Source: Przewalskia tangutica
Taxonomy: Eukaryota; Streptophyta; Magnoliopsida; Solanales; Solanaceae
DNA: 64,000 nucleotides
Reading direction: 5' to 3'
NCBI GenBank assembly: GCA_029844215.1
Contig: CM056724.1
Span: forward strand, 77,705,093-77,769,092
Shown: one piece after another, positions 8,714 to 21,215 of the stretch
How positions within the stretch are numbered: the first letter of the stretch is position 1
How the letters are laid out: each line of letters starts with the position of its first letter
Notes under the pieces: generated by a model
What the model saw: only the letters and a program-made list of their open reading frames with translations
What the model was told of the DNA's origin: nothing
Database searches by the model: none
Position numbers and translations under genes: made by a program

Positions 8714-11690
8714 TGTCATGACCCGAGCCCGGGTCGCGACTGGTGCCCTACCTGGGCACCCTTATACTCATACAACATAATAAACTGCGGAAGATAAATA
8801 AAACTTTTTTTTTAAAAAAAACTAAGGCCAAGCCGATAGGGCTGCCATAACATAAAAATTACCCGAAAGGGTCTACACTGTTTAACAATGTAAAAACAAC
8901 TCTAGCCACCCGACTACGGATGAATACTGCACTCTAAGATTTGGACAAATGCTATGCCGACAAGGACCCGCTGCACTTCGAATATACATAACCATGACGA
9001 CAAACTCCTAACATTGGAGCCATCTCAAATCTTGAACCAGGATCCTAAGCTCGCGGATCCACAATCGGTACCTAAACTGCGGACATGAACGCAGCTGGCG
9101 GAAGTCGACAACAGGTACCAAATATGGAACGAAAAATATGGTACAGTAAACAAATCATAACTGTACAAAAGAATGACAGGGGCAAGTATAAAAAAGTAAA
9201 TACCAGATCCTACCGTGTCATTACCATCTCGTGAACTTAATCGTACCTTATTATATTTTCCCATTTTTACATAAAAGTTATAGTCACATTCTTACGTACA
9301 TGCTTAGGAAAAACCGTCAAGTTCATTACCATATAACTTACTTACCTTGCATAACATAATCCAGCCCTTTATAGAGGGACGCCCATACTGCCCGGCCCAA
9401 TCTGGGACGCGATAATGTCATATAGTATGCCCATAAAGGTATACTGCCCGGCCCATTTCTGGGACGCGATAATGTCATATAGTCTGCCCATAAAGGTGTA
9501 CTGCCCGGCCCATTTCTGGGACGCGATAATGTCATATAGTCTGCCCATAAAGGTATACTGCCCGGCCCATTTCTGGGACGCGATAATGTCATATAGTCTG
9601 CCCATAAAGGTATACTGCCCGACCCATTTCTGGGACGCGATAATGTCATATAGTCTGCCCATAAAGGTATACTGCCCGGCCCATTTCTGGGACGCGATAA
9701 TGTCATTATAAAATCCGGGAATTTAACCCAATGTACTACGTACCTCTACTCCTTTAAAATGACTCTTTTTCAAATAAAACTTCCAAGATACTAATAACCG
9801 TAGTATCAAGTCATATCTACTTTTCAAGACAAGTCACAATACCTTTTAGAAATACATTTATAGGCTTCTAAACCAAGTGACTTCTTTCTTAAAAACCTTA
9901 AGAAATTGGTACCTTTAAAACAATTTTCCCTTCTTTATTTCAAATCATTTCTTTGCTTACATTACTGAAGAAAACCATTCTTTTAGTCTTCCATAAAGTT
10001 GTTATAACCAACTTCCCATAAAGCCGTTATAACTCTTTATGTCTTAGACAAATTCATTCCTTTTATAATCAAGAGACTTATACTTTCAAATCAAATCACA
10101 TAGCTTTCAAAATACTTCAAGTCTCTTAACTTTTGAAATCAAGCTTCTTTAACTTTTAGAAATCAAGTCTCTTATCTTTAAAATGGCAAGAAATCAATTC
10201 TTTCCAAATCAAGTATTCTATACTTTTAAATCAATTCATTTCTTCCTTTAAGAATCAAGTCCCATAACTTGAAAAATAAAGTCCCTTAACCCTTTAAAAA
10301 TTTGATGTTCATAGTCTTAAAACTTCATACGTAAATTCTTATAAATTAAGTAACATATACTTTGGTGCGTTGTGAATAAGTTATACTTATTTATAACGAT
10401 CTTAATCGAGTAGCCATGATCTAGAAAATGTAATACAATTTTGTCTTATCTTAGCTTCAATGCAGATGGAGAATTCTACTCATTTTAACTTAATTGATTG
10501 TCATTACATTTTCCTTTATTAACGCTGCAGTGGCTTATTCGATTCTTATTCTCATTTGTGCCGTAACTTAGCCAAGTCAACTTGGCTCCAAATACCTCCT
10601 AACGACTCTTACCAACATCCCCCATAAGACTTGGTAAGAACTTAGGATAACTTAGACATAACCTTTACGTAGAGTAAATCAACATACATACCTCTTAACT
10701 TCTAAGAGTAGAAGGAATCATGAAATAGTACTACATGTATATTCCATACATAGAATCATGTCAAAAGAAGGAAGAGGTTCACATACCTCGCGACGATTAT
10801 CGACAAATAGCAAAATGCTCCTAAGTACTTCAACCTTGATAGCTATTCCATCCTTCAAGTAGAATACGCTATACTTAGTACTTCAACCTATAATGGCCAT
10901 AATACGTCCATTAACCTTTAGCTTCGAACGTAGAATATTCTAAGTGCAAAGTCACTAAATTCTACGGAAAATCGGACAGCACTTCCTTTGTTTCTACATA
11001 CTTTGCCACCTTTTTCAAGGCCGAATTCAATAACCAAACACGCCACATTTAAGGCCTAACAATTCAGCTAACCAAAGGGGATTACACGCCTTAACAGGAC
11101 GTGTAAAATTCTGCCCCAAAACCATACCAAAACAGCCCCTAAAACAGTCCATAATTACTATAACGAGGGTGGAATGTGAGGCCTTTCAACGCCTTTCCAC
11201 ACCCTTATTCCTTCGGGGTTTTAATTAGCAATCTACTAAATTAAACATGAAATATAGGGGCCAACATACAACACGTCTAAAGCAGTCCCTAAAAACGCCA
11301 CGACAATATCCAACAGTTTTATAGATTCTACGGCAACAACTAAAATCTGATAACTCTTTCCTTAATCCTTTTTATTCCAATTCGAGTTCCAAAACATCTA
11401 CATAAGTTATAACAACTTATTAACAACAATATTAATCCATTATAACATGCAATAGGTGAAGATAACAATGACAATAACCAACGAATTCCATTTACACCAA
11501 ATCTGTCCCAAATCGGTTTTAGCCCCAAAAAATGGCTCAAACGCTTTTTATTCTTCATTCTTTTTAACACAAGTTCATCCATACATTATAACAATAAGTA
11601 ATATCCAATTACTTTAAAAGAATAAGGACTTTTACCTCATTGTTTGCCCAAAAACGCCCCAAAACAGTCCGGTCTTTATTGGTCCGCAGT
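8714..11690 (-). repeat. D1: divergent LTR segment, R/U5 side, minus orientation
   Basis: It begins TGTCATGACCCGAGCC, the reverse complement of an LTR 3' terminus, and contains in reverse order the marks of other LTRs: a GATCC/GCATGAACGCAGC block near 9045-9095, part of the conserved island (about 10380-10560), the GAG|GTATGTGA donor (about 10780-10795), and the block around the GTACACGTC repeat near 11090. It then stops matching near 11650, before the promoter half of an LTR. Its right border is uncertain; 11690-11728 is unassigned. It is the most divergent LTR in the window. Confidence 0.75.
9383..9708 (-). repeat. 57-bp tandem repeat in D1 (about 5.7 units)
   Basis: GGGACGCGATAATGTCAT recurs at 9404, 9461, 9518, 9575, 9632 and 9689, exactly 57 bp apart, with few differences. 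Because 57 is divisible by three, long repetitive reading frames appear on both strands; these are by-products, not genes. The array sits in the LTR slot where other subfamilies carry unrelated tandem repeats. Confidence 0.95.
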
Positions 11691-11728
11691 TTTCATTTCG
11701 CTCCACTTCTTCAAGTTCCAATCACATA

Positions 11729-14718
11729 TATGTATCCCCTACGGTCGCCTTCATGTATATATATATAACCGAACAGTTACAATCCTTTACAACCCTGCCC
11801 ACAACAGTACTACAGACCTCTAAGAGTGTAATAACAACTATGACGGGACAGGGCCCCGCCATACCCCTGAATGTACAAGAACCTACAACTCAGGGAAACA
11901 TACCAAAAGATAAGCCTCCGGAGAAACGGAGCTTCCTAATATCTGAATCAGGATCCTATGAGCGAGGATCCACAACCGATGTACCTCTACTGCGCAGATG
12001 AACGCAGCCCCAAGGAGGTCGATAACATGTACCAAGTATGTGAAATGAAAATATCAGAATGAAATCACATTTCATCATTTTAAAAACCATTTCGCCATAA
12101 GTAAACAAGATTATGTCCAAGTAAGGACGATATCCCGAATAATCACTCACACATAACTATGGGTCTCACGCCATAATACCACTCATGCCGTGGAACTCAT
12201 TCTCATCACGGGCAGTACATGATGTAAAACAACACCCATATGTGAACCTGAACACTAGATCCTGCCTGCGTCATCAAAACCGATCGGGCCAAGTAGAATA
12301 GCCAACTACCAGTCCAAAAGCTAGTCATATCCCACCACGGGCAAGGTACGGAAGCCAACTACCAGTCCAAAAGCTAGCCACGCAACTGGCCGAGGCAAGT
12401 ATCTTAAGCTAACATACAATAGCCTACCGTCTCACAAGATATGACCGATGTAAGTATCTTAAGCTATCTACCAGAGGCTACCGGTACACGAGAAAATGAC
12501 CAGAACAAGTATCTAAAGTGTGCCTGAACCACACGTACAAATCAAGCCCGTGATCGCTCGTCACCGCGGCAAGCTTCATGGATTAGCGGTCCATGGACTA
12601 ACAATCTGAACCTCATAATGACCGCATGCCCCGACATCTCACCTCGGAAGTCATGGTCATGAAACCATCCTACTGGACGCATGCCCGTGGAACATCCATC
12701 GCGTCAGCATGTCCAAAGGAAATAAATCAGATAGCCGGCCCTCCCAGAGAGTCACGGCAGCACAGAAACAACCAGTCAATACTCAAAGTGGACGTGATAC
12801 TGGACCACCCAACGTCGGTATGTCGAATCAATCAATCGGATAGCCTCCTGCAGAGTCACGACAAGATATCAATAAAACACTTGCACATCAAAGACTATCA
12901 CAACAAGCATAGGCAAGTTCAACATACATTTATTCTTTCAAAAGACCTCTTTTACGTAAAAGCCACATGATACTAATACTGTAGTATATAAAGAAAACAC
13001 GTTTTACTTTTAACACCAAATTACTTCACCTTCAGAAAATCTTTACAAGGCTTTTAAAATCAAGTACTATACTTTTAAACCAAGTGCTTTTCTTTTAGAA
13101 CAACATCTAGTATACTCTTTTAAAACCCAATTAACTTACTTTTTCAAAACAAGTAACCTATACTTAAATCAAGTTACTTCTCCTTCCAAAACAAGTCGTT
13201 ATAAGTCAAGTCTCTTATCTTTCAAGATTAAGTCTCTTAACTTTCAAAATCAAATCTTTCTTTTATTTTCATAAGGTCGTTATAACTAACTTCCCATAAA
13301 GCCATTATAACACCTTATGTTTAAAACAAACAAAACTCATTTCACACACGTACGTCTACCGTACTATATAGTTCACAACAATCATGCTCAAGAGTATAGG
13401 AAGAATCACATACCTTTTTAGATTAAACCACAAGCCAAGTCAAGTATGCCGCGCGTAGAAGATCCACCTATAAAGGCCACAATATATATATATATATCAA
13501 CTTCTAACTCTCTTCGTAGAATATTCTAAACACACGATTCCTTATTCTACAGAAAATTCGGCAAAGACCTCCCCGCTATCACATAAATCTCCTGCCCTAT
13601 CAAGGCCCGCTACTGTGCCAACAACCTCAGGGATTACACGTCTAACCTGACGTGTTCAATTCTGCTTCACAATAATACTACAAGGCTCGTAAATGCGGTC
13701 AATGTAAATCTGATTCAAACCTTTATAATCATCCCTCCAATATAATATACTCAAGTATAACTACTACAACATGTAATATCCAATTACAATAGGGGGACAA
13801 GATTATTTACCTCGATAAGCCCAAAATTATCCAAGATTAAAAGTCGATCCTGAGCAACGTTTAGCTCCAATTCCTACGCTCCAACCCGCTCCAAGCGACC
13901 CTTAGAAGTTTCCAAACAACTTCTCTAAAAACTTCAACCAAGCTAGGAAGATTTTTCTAGGGTTTCGTTTTGCGACTATTGGAATAAAGTAGTATTTCCG
14001 GACTCCTAGTATTAAAACAACTTTGGAATACAACTAGGGATACTAAGCTAAGGTATTTGGGATTATACAATAATACTCCAAGTATTTTTCTACACAAGTG
14101 GGGGAAGGGACGAAAACACCTCTAAAGGGAAAGGGATATTTTGCCTTGGAAGACTTTCAAGTGTGGATGATTTTACTCTTCAAGCTAAGGGGTATTTATA
14201 GAAGAACCAAGGGCCATGATCAAGGTAAGTGTAGGGTCAAGATTGGGCCATGTGTGTGTGGGTCCCACCACACCACATGGCCAAACAAAACTATGCCAAG
14301 TGTAGTGGCCATTTCGGCCAAGGGACAAGTGGCCTAGCCACTTGTCCACCAATTTCGGCCAAGTGTGCCACATGGGGGTGACACGTGTCGCCCCCCGATT
14401 CGTCCAAAATATTTCGTCTTCCGAAAATATCCAAAATACCGGAAATCTCAAAAACAAAGCGGGCCCCACAAAACCGTAAAATTCTCCCGTGGGCCCCACG
14501 TGACCATTTCCGAAAATAAAATCCAATAATTCTGATATAATCCAAGAAGTCCAAATACCAAATATGGGAATCCAATTCCCATTAACGAACCTTTTTCTTC
14601 ACAAAAAAACCGGAAACTTTTCCGTCGAAAAATCACATCTTTCTTTCTTTCCAAAATTTCTGTCGTATACTCGTACGTACGTCCTCACATACATACCCTG
14701 GAACTACGGGGTATAACA
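11729..14718 (-). repeat. D2: LTR, promoter side, minus orientation (lacks the last U5 bases)
   Basis: Read on the minus strand it starts TGTTATACCCCGTAGTTCC at 14718, carries the U3 dyad with central CACGTG (14374-14396), a TATA-like TATTTATAG near 14196, the telobox near 13967 and the AG|GTATGTGA donor near 13410. It continues to about 11729, short of the LTR terminus. It is the same subfamily as 41906-45004. On its right side gag sequence of element E begins without a matching target duplication on the left. Confidence 0.85.
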
Positions 14719-15597
14719 CGAGGCCTGAGGATGACCCGCAGGAGTTCATTCGACAGTTACAGCGGATCATGAGAGTGATCAAGGCTTCGGAGACCGAGTC
14801 GGTGGTCTTAGGTTCGTGATCACCGCGGATATCGCAATGATCGTTTGATTCGTGGGAGCTGCCCCGGGGAGAGTATGCACTTCCGGCCGTTTGGGACGAG
14901 TTCTCAGGGGCATTTCTTGCACACTTCTTGCCGCCACAGATGAGGAGGACTCGGGCCGACAGATTTTTGATGTTGAGGCGAAGCCGCGCATTCGGAGTAC
15001 AATGTGAGTTCGACTCATTGTCTCGTGACGTCCCGCCAGAGTAGCCGATATGGAGGGCGAGTACACCGCCACGCCACCGGGCTAGATGACTACTTGGCGA
15101 GGCTTGTTCGGTGTAGCTCTTCACCGGCATGGACATTGCCCGACGCGAGCTTATGCACTGGGTGTGAGGAGCGCAGAGGTCGACGGAATGACCAAGATCA
15201 GTGAAGAGGCGAACAGCAGGGTCTTTTGGCGACTTTCGAGGCGGACCGCCTCAGCAACAGGCTAGTTATGCACCTTCGCCAGTACAGAGTGGTCCTCCAC
15301 AACCTTCGTATGCTCAGGTATTCGTGAGCGGTCGAGCTCCATGGGTTGAGTTTCCAGGGGAATAGGGGTGTTGGCCAGATGCAGTCACCCCTACCTCGGT
15401 GTGGTCGATGTGGTAGACCGCATTTAGGGGAATGTCGTGGTGCCAAGAGAGCTTGTTATTTTTGCGGCCAGCATGGCCATTTTGCGAGGAACTGCCCGAC
15501 CAGGGGTAGCACGGATGTTACGACTCAGCCTTCAGGATCAGTGGTTGGTTCATCACCTTCACTAGCTATGCGCCCTGCAGGGCAGGACTGTGATTAG
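14719..15597 (+). pseudogene. gag of element E (5' truncated, broken)
   Basis: Homology begins inside the capsid domain, where DPQEFIRQLQRIMRVI-type sequence is recognisable, then WDEFSGAFLAHFLPPQMRR near 14897. After frame breaks the C-terminal part is open from 15346 to the stop at 15597. It includes GRCGRPHLGECR and an intact CCHC knuckle CYFCGQHGHFARNC (15454-15495). This is the best-preserved nucleocapsid motif among the gag-only copies. The start codon was removed at the D2 junction. Confidence 0.85.
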
Positions 15598-16370
15598 AGT
15601 AAAACGATAGCTTCAGGTATATCCTTAACTCTCTAGATGTTAGTATGCTTGATATGATGAGTTTATGTTGAGTGTTATGTCTGGATAGCATTGTGTAAAA
15701 GTATGATCTAGAGAACATGGGTAGTTGAAAAGTTAAGTATGGGGGTATGGAAAGTGTGAACCTTAGATTATTTCACGATTGAGACCTTAGATGTAAGGCC
15801 GTCTTGAGTAAAGGATTTTGCTAATGATCCTTGTCGGAGTGCATTATATGCCTAGAATGTATTAGTATGATAAGTCCAGGGGTAGTGCGAGAAGGAAGAG
15901 GTAGTTTTCATGATGTGAATTAGTAAGATTGTTCCGGATCGAGAAACAAGAAAGTTCGGCACGATGGAGGGTCGGGTTGAGGACGTATTGCGGGTCAACC
16001 CGTAGCCCTGTTTAAGGTGGGGTCAGTTCTGGGTGGTCCCGCCAGGTGGTAGGGTCACAAGGGTGCTAGGCCCAAGTTTAGATGACCATCGTATGAGTTC
16101 GTGGATATGTTCGACCAGAATCGGATCGTGAAGGCCGGGAACGGCCTTAAAGGAGATTAAGGTTAGTAAGATGACCAAGTTTGGAGGTAGTGACTCCAGA
16201 GATTTTGGAAACTGAAGCGATGACTGAAGTATGGTACGTGTATTAGAAGAGTTCAAGTGTTCGAGAAGGGTACGACGAGTAAGGAAGGAAGAGAACGTGT
16301 GTTATTTTGTGGCCAGGGGTGGCGTTGGCAACTTGTTAGAGGAACTTTATCGTTATCCGTCTTGAGAAGG
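15598..16370 (+). other. Post-gag conserved region of element E
   Basis: It holds the family blocks GGTATATCCTTAAC (15617), GAAAGTGTGAACCTTAGA (15748), GTTCCGGATCGAG (15941), GGTGGTAGGGTCAC (16045) and GATTTTGGAAACTGAAGC (16201). No pol domain is visible. A frame matching the one at 29826-30044 is present but carries a stop. Confidence 0.7.
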
Positions 16371-16405
16371 AACATTCGGGACGAATGTTTCTAAGGAGGG
16401 GAGAA
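16371..16405 (+). promoter_or_regulatory. Stem-loop plus polypurine tract of element E
   Basis: AACATTCG-GGA-CGAATGTT at 16371-16389 is followed by AAGGAGGGGAGAA at 16393-16405 and then the LTR. It is identical to the arrangement at 3481-3515. Confidence 0.85.
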
Positions 16406-17197
16406 TGTTATACCCCGTATTTCTAGAGTATGTACGTGAGGACGTACGTAGAGAAGTTTGAGCCTTAAAGATAGGCAAGGTTCGAAATTTTGTTCACAAC
16501 TACCGAAAAGAGTCGTTTTCCGACGAAACGTTTTCCAGACTTTGCGAAGGGAAAAATACGGCTATGTCATTTATAATTTTTGCGGATTTTTTCGAGAGAT
16601 GAAATATTTTGGACCAACAAGAGGGTGACACTTGTCACCCAAGTGGACGGCAATCCAAGGGATTTCTTGGCACGTTTTTGTGCTTTTTTTTTGTCAAGGA
16701 GTTGGTAGGATATTTTGTGTAGTTGATGAGCAAGTGGGACCCACAAACACATGTCCAAATCCCCACCCTACACTTGCCTACCACTTGTCTTAATCTTGGC
16801 CATTGGTTGGCCTATAAATACCCCTCTAATGCAAGACATTTCTTCATCCACACTTGTGAAAATCCAAGGCAAAAATCCCTCTCCCTCCCTCTCAAAGCTC
16901 TCGTCCAAATCACCCTCCCCTTGCCTAAAGTTGTTCTAAAAATACCCCTTTGGTAGAAAAATACTTCTCCAAGTATTGTTGTTATTATTCCAAAATACTT
17001 TAGCCCAAATACCTTGTAGTACTTTCCAAAGTTACCTCTATACGTAGAGCCCGGAAATACTACTATATTCCCTTAAGTCACAAAACGAAACCCTAAGGAA
17101 AAATCTTCATAGCCGGTTGAAGTATTAAGAAGAAGTTGCGTAGAACTTCTAAGGGTTGTTTGGAGCGGGTTGGAGCGCCCGGAGTAGGAGCTAAAAC
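16406..17197 (+). repeat. 3' LTR of element E, first part (U3, promoter, leader)
   Basis: It starts TGTTATACCCCGTATTTC. It has the dyad GAGGGTGACA/TGTCACCC (16621-16640), TATA box (16813-16819) and telobox AAACCCTAA (17088-17096). It is cut after GGAGCTAAAAC by element B; the last five bases are the duplicated target AAAAC. The remainder is at 36627. Confidence 0.93.
17193..17197. repeat. Target site duplication AAAAC, left copy (element B)
   Basis: AAAAC immediately precedes the LTR terminus TGTCACGACC and recurs at 36622-36626 after the other terminus. Joining the flanks restores the normal LTR order GAGCTAAAACGTTGCTCAGG. Confidence 0.95.
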
Positions 17198-19697
17198 TGT
17201 CACGACCCGTTCCGGGGCCCGTGACTGGTGCCTTACCCGGGCACCCAAGTAGTCATACATCAGAGTAACCAGCGGAATATAAAAACAAGACATGAAACAG
17301 TTGTAATAAAGAGACACAGTTTTATGTGAGAAAATGTCGCCTTTCGGCATATATACATAAACATAGTTTTGCAGTTACATCCCAATCGTACAACAGGACT
17401 ACAGACCTCTAGGAAAGTAAACAACTATGGCGGGACAGGGCCCCGCCATACCCTGACTGTACAAAACTAACTACAACAGGGAGATCATACCCAAAAGTAG
17501 AGCCTCCGGAGAAGATGGAGCTCCCGACACCAACGTAGAGATCCTAAGGATGTGGATCTAGCACCTGCTTGCCCTTACCTGCGGCATGAACGCAGCCCCC
17601 CGAAGGAGGTCAGTACAACAGGTACTAAGTATGTGAAATTGTAAAGTACTTAAATGAAAACATATCATTTTAAAATCAGTTTACATATATGTATGAAACA
17701 ACCAAGGTAACCGCACATAGTGCCACATCATAAACAAGAGCAACAATAGGTAAACTGTAACAGGTCTTTTCTAGGCTGCGAATGATCGAAGCAGGGCCAA
17801 TTGCCCATAGTATCATTAAGCAAGCCTAACCCTGGACTCCCGTAGTCCGCATAGGCCACTCACATAGGCCCCGCATAGGGTATAACCCCGCATCGAGGGT
17901 AGCTACTCGCATCGCCCCGACTCGTAGTCCGCATGGCCACATAGACCGCATGAGGTATAACCCCGCACACTAACCTCGAACTCGTAGCTCCGCATAGGTC
18001 ACCTGCACTGCATGAGGTGTCCTCGCATCATAGTCACACAGACTGCCTGAGGTATACCCCGCATCGGAGGGCAGCTTAACCCCCGGTATTATGTCAAGAG
18101 GTGAGTGATATAATACTAACATAACAGCTTATCGTTAAACAACATAAGCACAACAAGAATACCCTCTTATACAAACGTTACAAGACACTAACACACATAG
18201 CATCATATCCTGTCTACTTATCAAACCATCTTATTATTCTTTCCATAAATCAATATAAGTCTGTTATAAACACATAAGTAAACTGTTCCTTTTATCATTC
18301 TTAAGTTGTTATACCTAACTTCCCATAAAGCTAGTATAACTTCTTAAGCTTCCTGTTTAAAAACCAATTAGTTCTCTTCTGTTAAAAATGATTCAGTATT
18401 CTTTTGAAATGCTTTCAGATCCTTATTATTCAGGCTTAAGTCGCGAGACATTGCCGTAAGTATTATTCAGGCTTAAGTCGCGAGACATTGCCGTAAGTAT
18501 TATTCAGGCTTAAGTCAAAGACATTGCCGTAGTTATTATTCAGTTAACACACGTACGTCTACCGTACTATATATATTTAAAATATCATGCTCCAGGGTAT
18601 AGGAAGAATCACATACCTTCTCGGCGAAATCCACCTGCCAAGTTGAATATGTCGCGCGCAGAGAATCAGCCTATAATAGTCAGACACGTCTATCAACGTT
18701 CAGACTACTCTGTAAACAGTTCTAAGCAGAGGGTTCTATATCCTACGGAAAATCGGGCAGCACTTCCCTACCCGGTGAGCTACTCAAGTCTACTGTGAAA
18801 ACAGTCCTAAGTAAGTATAGTTCGGTTATTCTTCTTTTAAACCCTTCTACTGTGATAACAGTTCAATTCTATTCTGTAATATCCTTCTAAGTATTTAATA
18901 CTTATTTCTATACTTCTACAGTATGTATTCTCTAATTACAACAGAAGGACAAGTTTATTTACCTCGATAAGCCCAATAATATCCTAGATATAAGTCGATC
19001 CGGAGCAAGGTTTAGCTCCTAATTTGAACGCTCCAAAAGCTCCAAGGACCCTTAGAAGTTTCCAACAACTTCAACTTAAATACTAAAAGGGATTTGGGCT
19101 AGGGTATTTTGGGCATTATAACAATACTAGAAGGCAACTTTTCTACCAAGGGAGGGGGGGTAGTGTTTCGGCTAGGGCTTCTTTTAGAGGGGGGGGGGGG
19201 AGTGAGGCTTAGGACGATGGCTCACAAGGGGGAAGGAGGATTTAGACTTGGAAATTTGTGATGAATAAGTCTTCAAAGAGAGGGGTATTTATAGGGAAAC
19301 CAAGGGCCAAGATCAAGCTGGCTGGGAAAGTGGAGGGCCAAGATTTGCCCAAGTGCCCCCTAACCTACTCCTCAAATCACTCCACAAACAAAGGTCCATG
19401 TTTTAAGCCCCAAAAACCTCTCAAACGTCCAAGGCAAAAGGCCACTTGGCCGTCCACTTGAGGGTGACAAGTGTCACCCTCTCGTTGGTCCAAAAAGGTT
19501 CCGTCGCTCGGAAAAATCCGCAAAAATTAGAAATGACATAGCCAGAATTTACCCTACGCGAGTCGTGTAAAACGTTTCGTCGGAAAACGATTCTTTGTGT
19601 GAGTTGTGCCCAAAAAACGTCCTAGGCCTAAACTTTTAAGGCTACACTTTCGTACGTACGCCCTTACGTACATACTCTGGAAATACGGGGTATAACA
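17198..19697 (-). repeat. 3' LTR of element B (2500 bp)
   Basis: On the minus strand it runs from TGTTATACCCCGTATTTCC at 19697 to GGGTCGTGACA at 17198. It has the U3 dyad (19460-19481), TATA box (19286-19293), a G-run on the plus strand near 19188-19201, the donor-like AAG|GTATGTGA near 18615, three 37-bp repeat units (18427-18545) and slot repeats (17845-18080). It lacks the 0.4-kb island found in longer LTRs. Confidence 0.95.
18427..18545 (-). repeat. 37-bp tandem repeat, about 3 units
   Basis: TATTATTCAGGCTTAAGTC followed by GCGAGACATTGCCGTAAG repeats three times with small changes. The same module occurs in B's other LTR (about 35350-35470), in E's LTR (about 37065-37235), and as one or two units in N, H, A and J. 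Confidence 0.9.
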
Positions 19698-19732
19698 TTC
19701 TCCCCTCCTTAGAAACATTCATCCCGAATGTT
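19698..19732 (-). promoter_or_regulatory. Polypurine tract plus stem-loop of element B
   Basis: TTCTCCCCTCCTT (19698-19710) is the reverse complement of the polypurine tract. AACATTCATCCCGAATGTT at 19714-19732 is the hairpin. On the sense strand one base differs (TGAATGTT), replacing a G-C pair by G-U and so keeping the stem in RNA. Confidence 0.85.
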
Positions 19733-19837
19733 CCTTCCCAAGGTAGCTAACGATAAGGTTCCTCATAACTTAAACAGTTTGCATATGCCACACACGGCCA
19801 CACAAAACAACACTTAGGCATAAACGATAATGAAGAT

Positions 19838-20263
19838 TTATAAGTAGGAAACTGAATTACCTGGAGGTGTGGGTAATAGGTGAGGATACTTCTGCCTCAT
19901 GTCCTCCTCAGCTTCCCACGTCATCTCCTCCCTGAGCTCGTTCCGCCACAAGACTTTGACGGAAGCCACGTCCTTGGTCCGCAGACGCCTAACCTGACGA
20001 TCGATTATCGCTATGGGAACCTCCTCATACGATAACCCCTCGGTCACCTGGACATCGTCAATCGGATGCACTCTAGATGGATCCCCGATACATCTCCTCA
20101 GCATAGAAACATGAAACACCGGATGTACTGCCTCCAGATCGGACGGCAGATCCAACTCATAGGCAACCTTGCCTACCCTGCGGACAATCTGATACGGCCC
20201 AATGTACCTTGGGCTGAGTTTCCCCTTCTTTCCGAATCTCATCACACCCTTCATGGGTGACAC
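19838..20263 (-). pseudogene. Integrase tail and chromodomain (element B)
   Basis: A clean 141-codon frame ends at the natural pol stop (TAA, 19838-19840). It has RYIGPYQIVRRVGKVAYEL, AVHPVFHVSMLRRCIGDPS, EGLSYEEVPIAIIDRQVRR and the chromodomain VASVKVLWRNELREEMTWE with EAEEDMRQKYPHLL. This is the best chromodomain copy in the window and the basis for the Tekay/Del-like assignment. It is joined to integrase through a short damaged linker (20264-20364). Confidence 0.92.
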
Positions 20264-21215
20264 CTTTAGGAAAACCCAATCATGAACCTCGAACTCCAGA
20301 TGCCGACGACGATGATCTGCATATGACTTCGCCGACTCGAGTCAAGAACCTCTCTGGATAAGCTTCACCTTATCCATCGTCGCTGCACCAAATCTGGTCC
20401 CACTAACTGCACCTCGCCCACATCGAACCAACCTATAGGCGATCTGCACTTCCTCCCATACAAGGCCTCATAAGGCGCCATCTGAATACTGGAGTGGTAG
20501 CTATTATTGTACGCAAACTCAACTAGAGGCAAATGATCATCCCAGCTACCCCTGAAGTCAATAATACAGGCTATTAGTATATCCTCAAGAGTCTGGATAG
20601 TGCGCTCTGCCTGTCCGTCTGTCTGTGGATGGAATGCGACTGTGCTCACCGTCCCCTAAACCCCTCTGGAAAGACCTCCAGAAGTTAGCCATAAACTGGG
20701 CTCCTCTGTCTGATATGATCGAAATAGGGACTCCATGCAGTCTGACGATCTCTCGGATGTAAAGTCTGACATAATCCTCACCAAAAGTCGCCCCGACGGA
20801 AGAAAGTGGGCTGATTTCGTCAGCCTGTCGACGATAACCCATATAGAATCATGTCTCCTCTGAGTGCGAGGTAATCCTGTGATAAAGTACATGTTGATTA
20901 CCTCCCACTTCCAGGTCGGGATCTCTATCGTCTGCAACAAACCACCGTGCCTCGTGCTCTACCTTCACTGCCGACAACACGGACTCGAGCTACGAACTCG
21001 CAACGCCCTCTTCAAGCCATCCCACCAATACACGGATCTAAGGTCGCGGTACATCTTGGTCGACACTGGATGGATAGAGTAACGCGCTACGTGTGCTTCC
21101 CCAAGAACTTGCCAAGTCTCAAACATCCGAACACACAACCCGCCTCAAACCTTAGCACCCCATCGTGCTACCTCAAAAGGACCTTCCTCACGAAGAGCCG
21201 TATCACGATAACGTG
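20264..21215 (-). pseudogene. Integrase (element B), first catalytic Asp replaced by Tyr
   Basis: The integrase core is readable in overlapping frames. The first catalytic position reads MYFITGLP (codon TAC at 20889-20887), where elements C and G have MDF. The second Asp is normal (ISDRGAQF, GAC at 20710-20708). The Glu lies in QTDGQAERT near 20610, 35 residues after the second Asp by the family spacing, but a frameshift lies between them. The N-terminal zinc region (21000-21200) is broken. Loss of the first Asp should abolish catalysis if the base is correct. Confidence 0.87.

Noticed and set aside
9338..9711. Long open frames on both strands (97-122 codons) with a repeated 19-residue unit
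   Set aside because: They are a product of a 57-bp tandem repeat whose length is divisible by three; no start context or homology supports a protein.
14098..14654. Overlapping frames on both strands near the D2 promoter
   Set aside because: They fall in U3 and leader sequence and recur, with changes, in the LTR at 41906 without coding conservation.
8714..14718. A simple solo LTR or a two-LTR element without internal region
   Set aside because: Flanking five-base sequences differ and the two halves come from different LTR subfamilies, so a recombinant block fits better.
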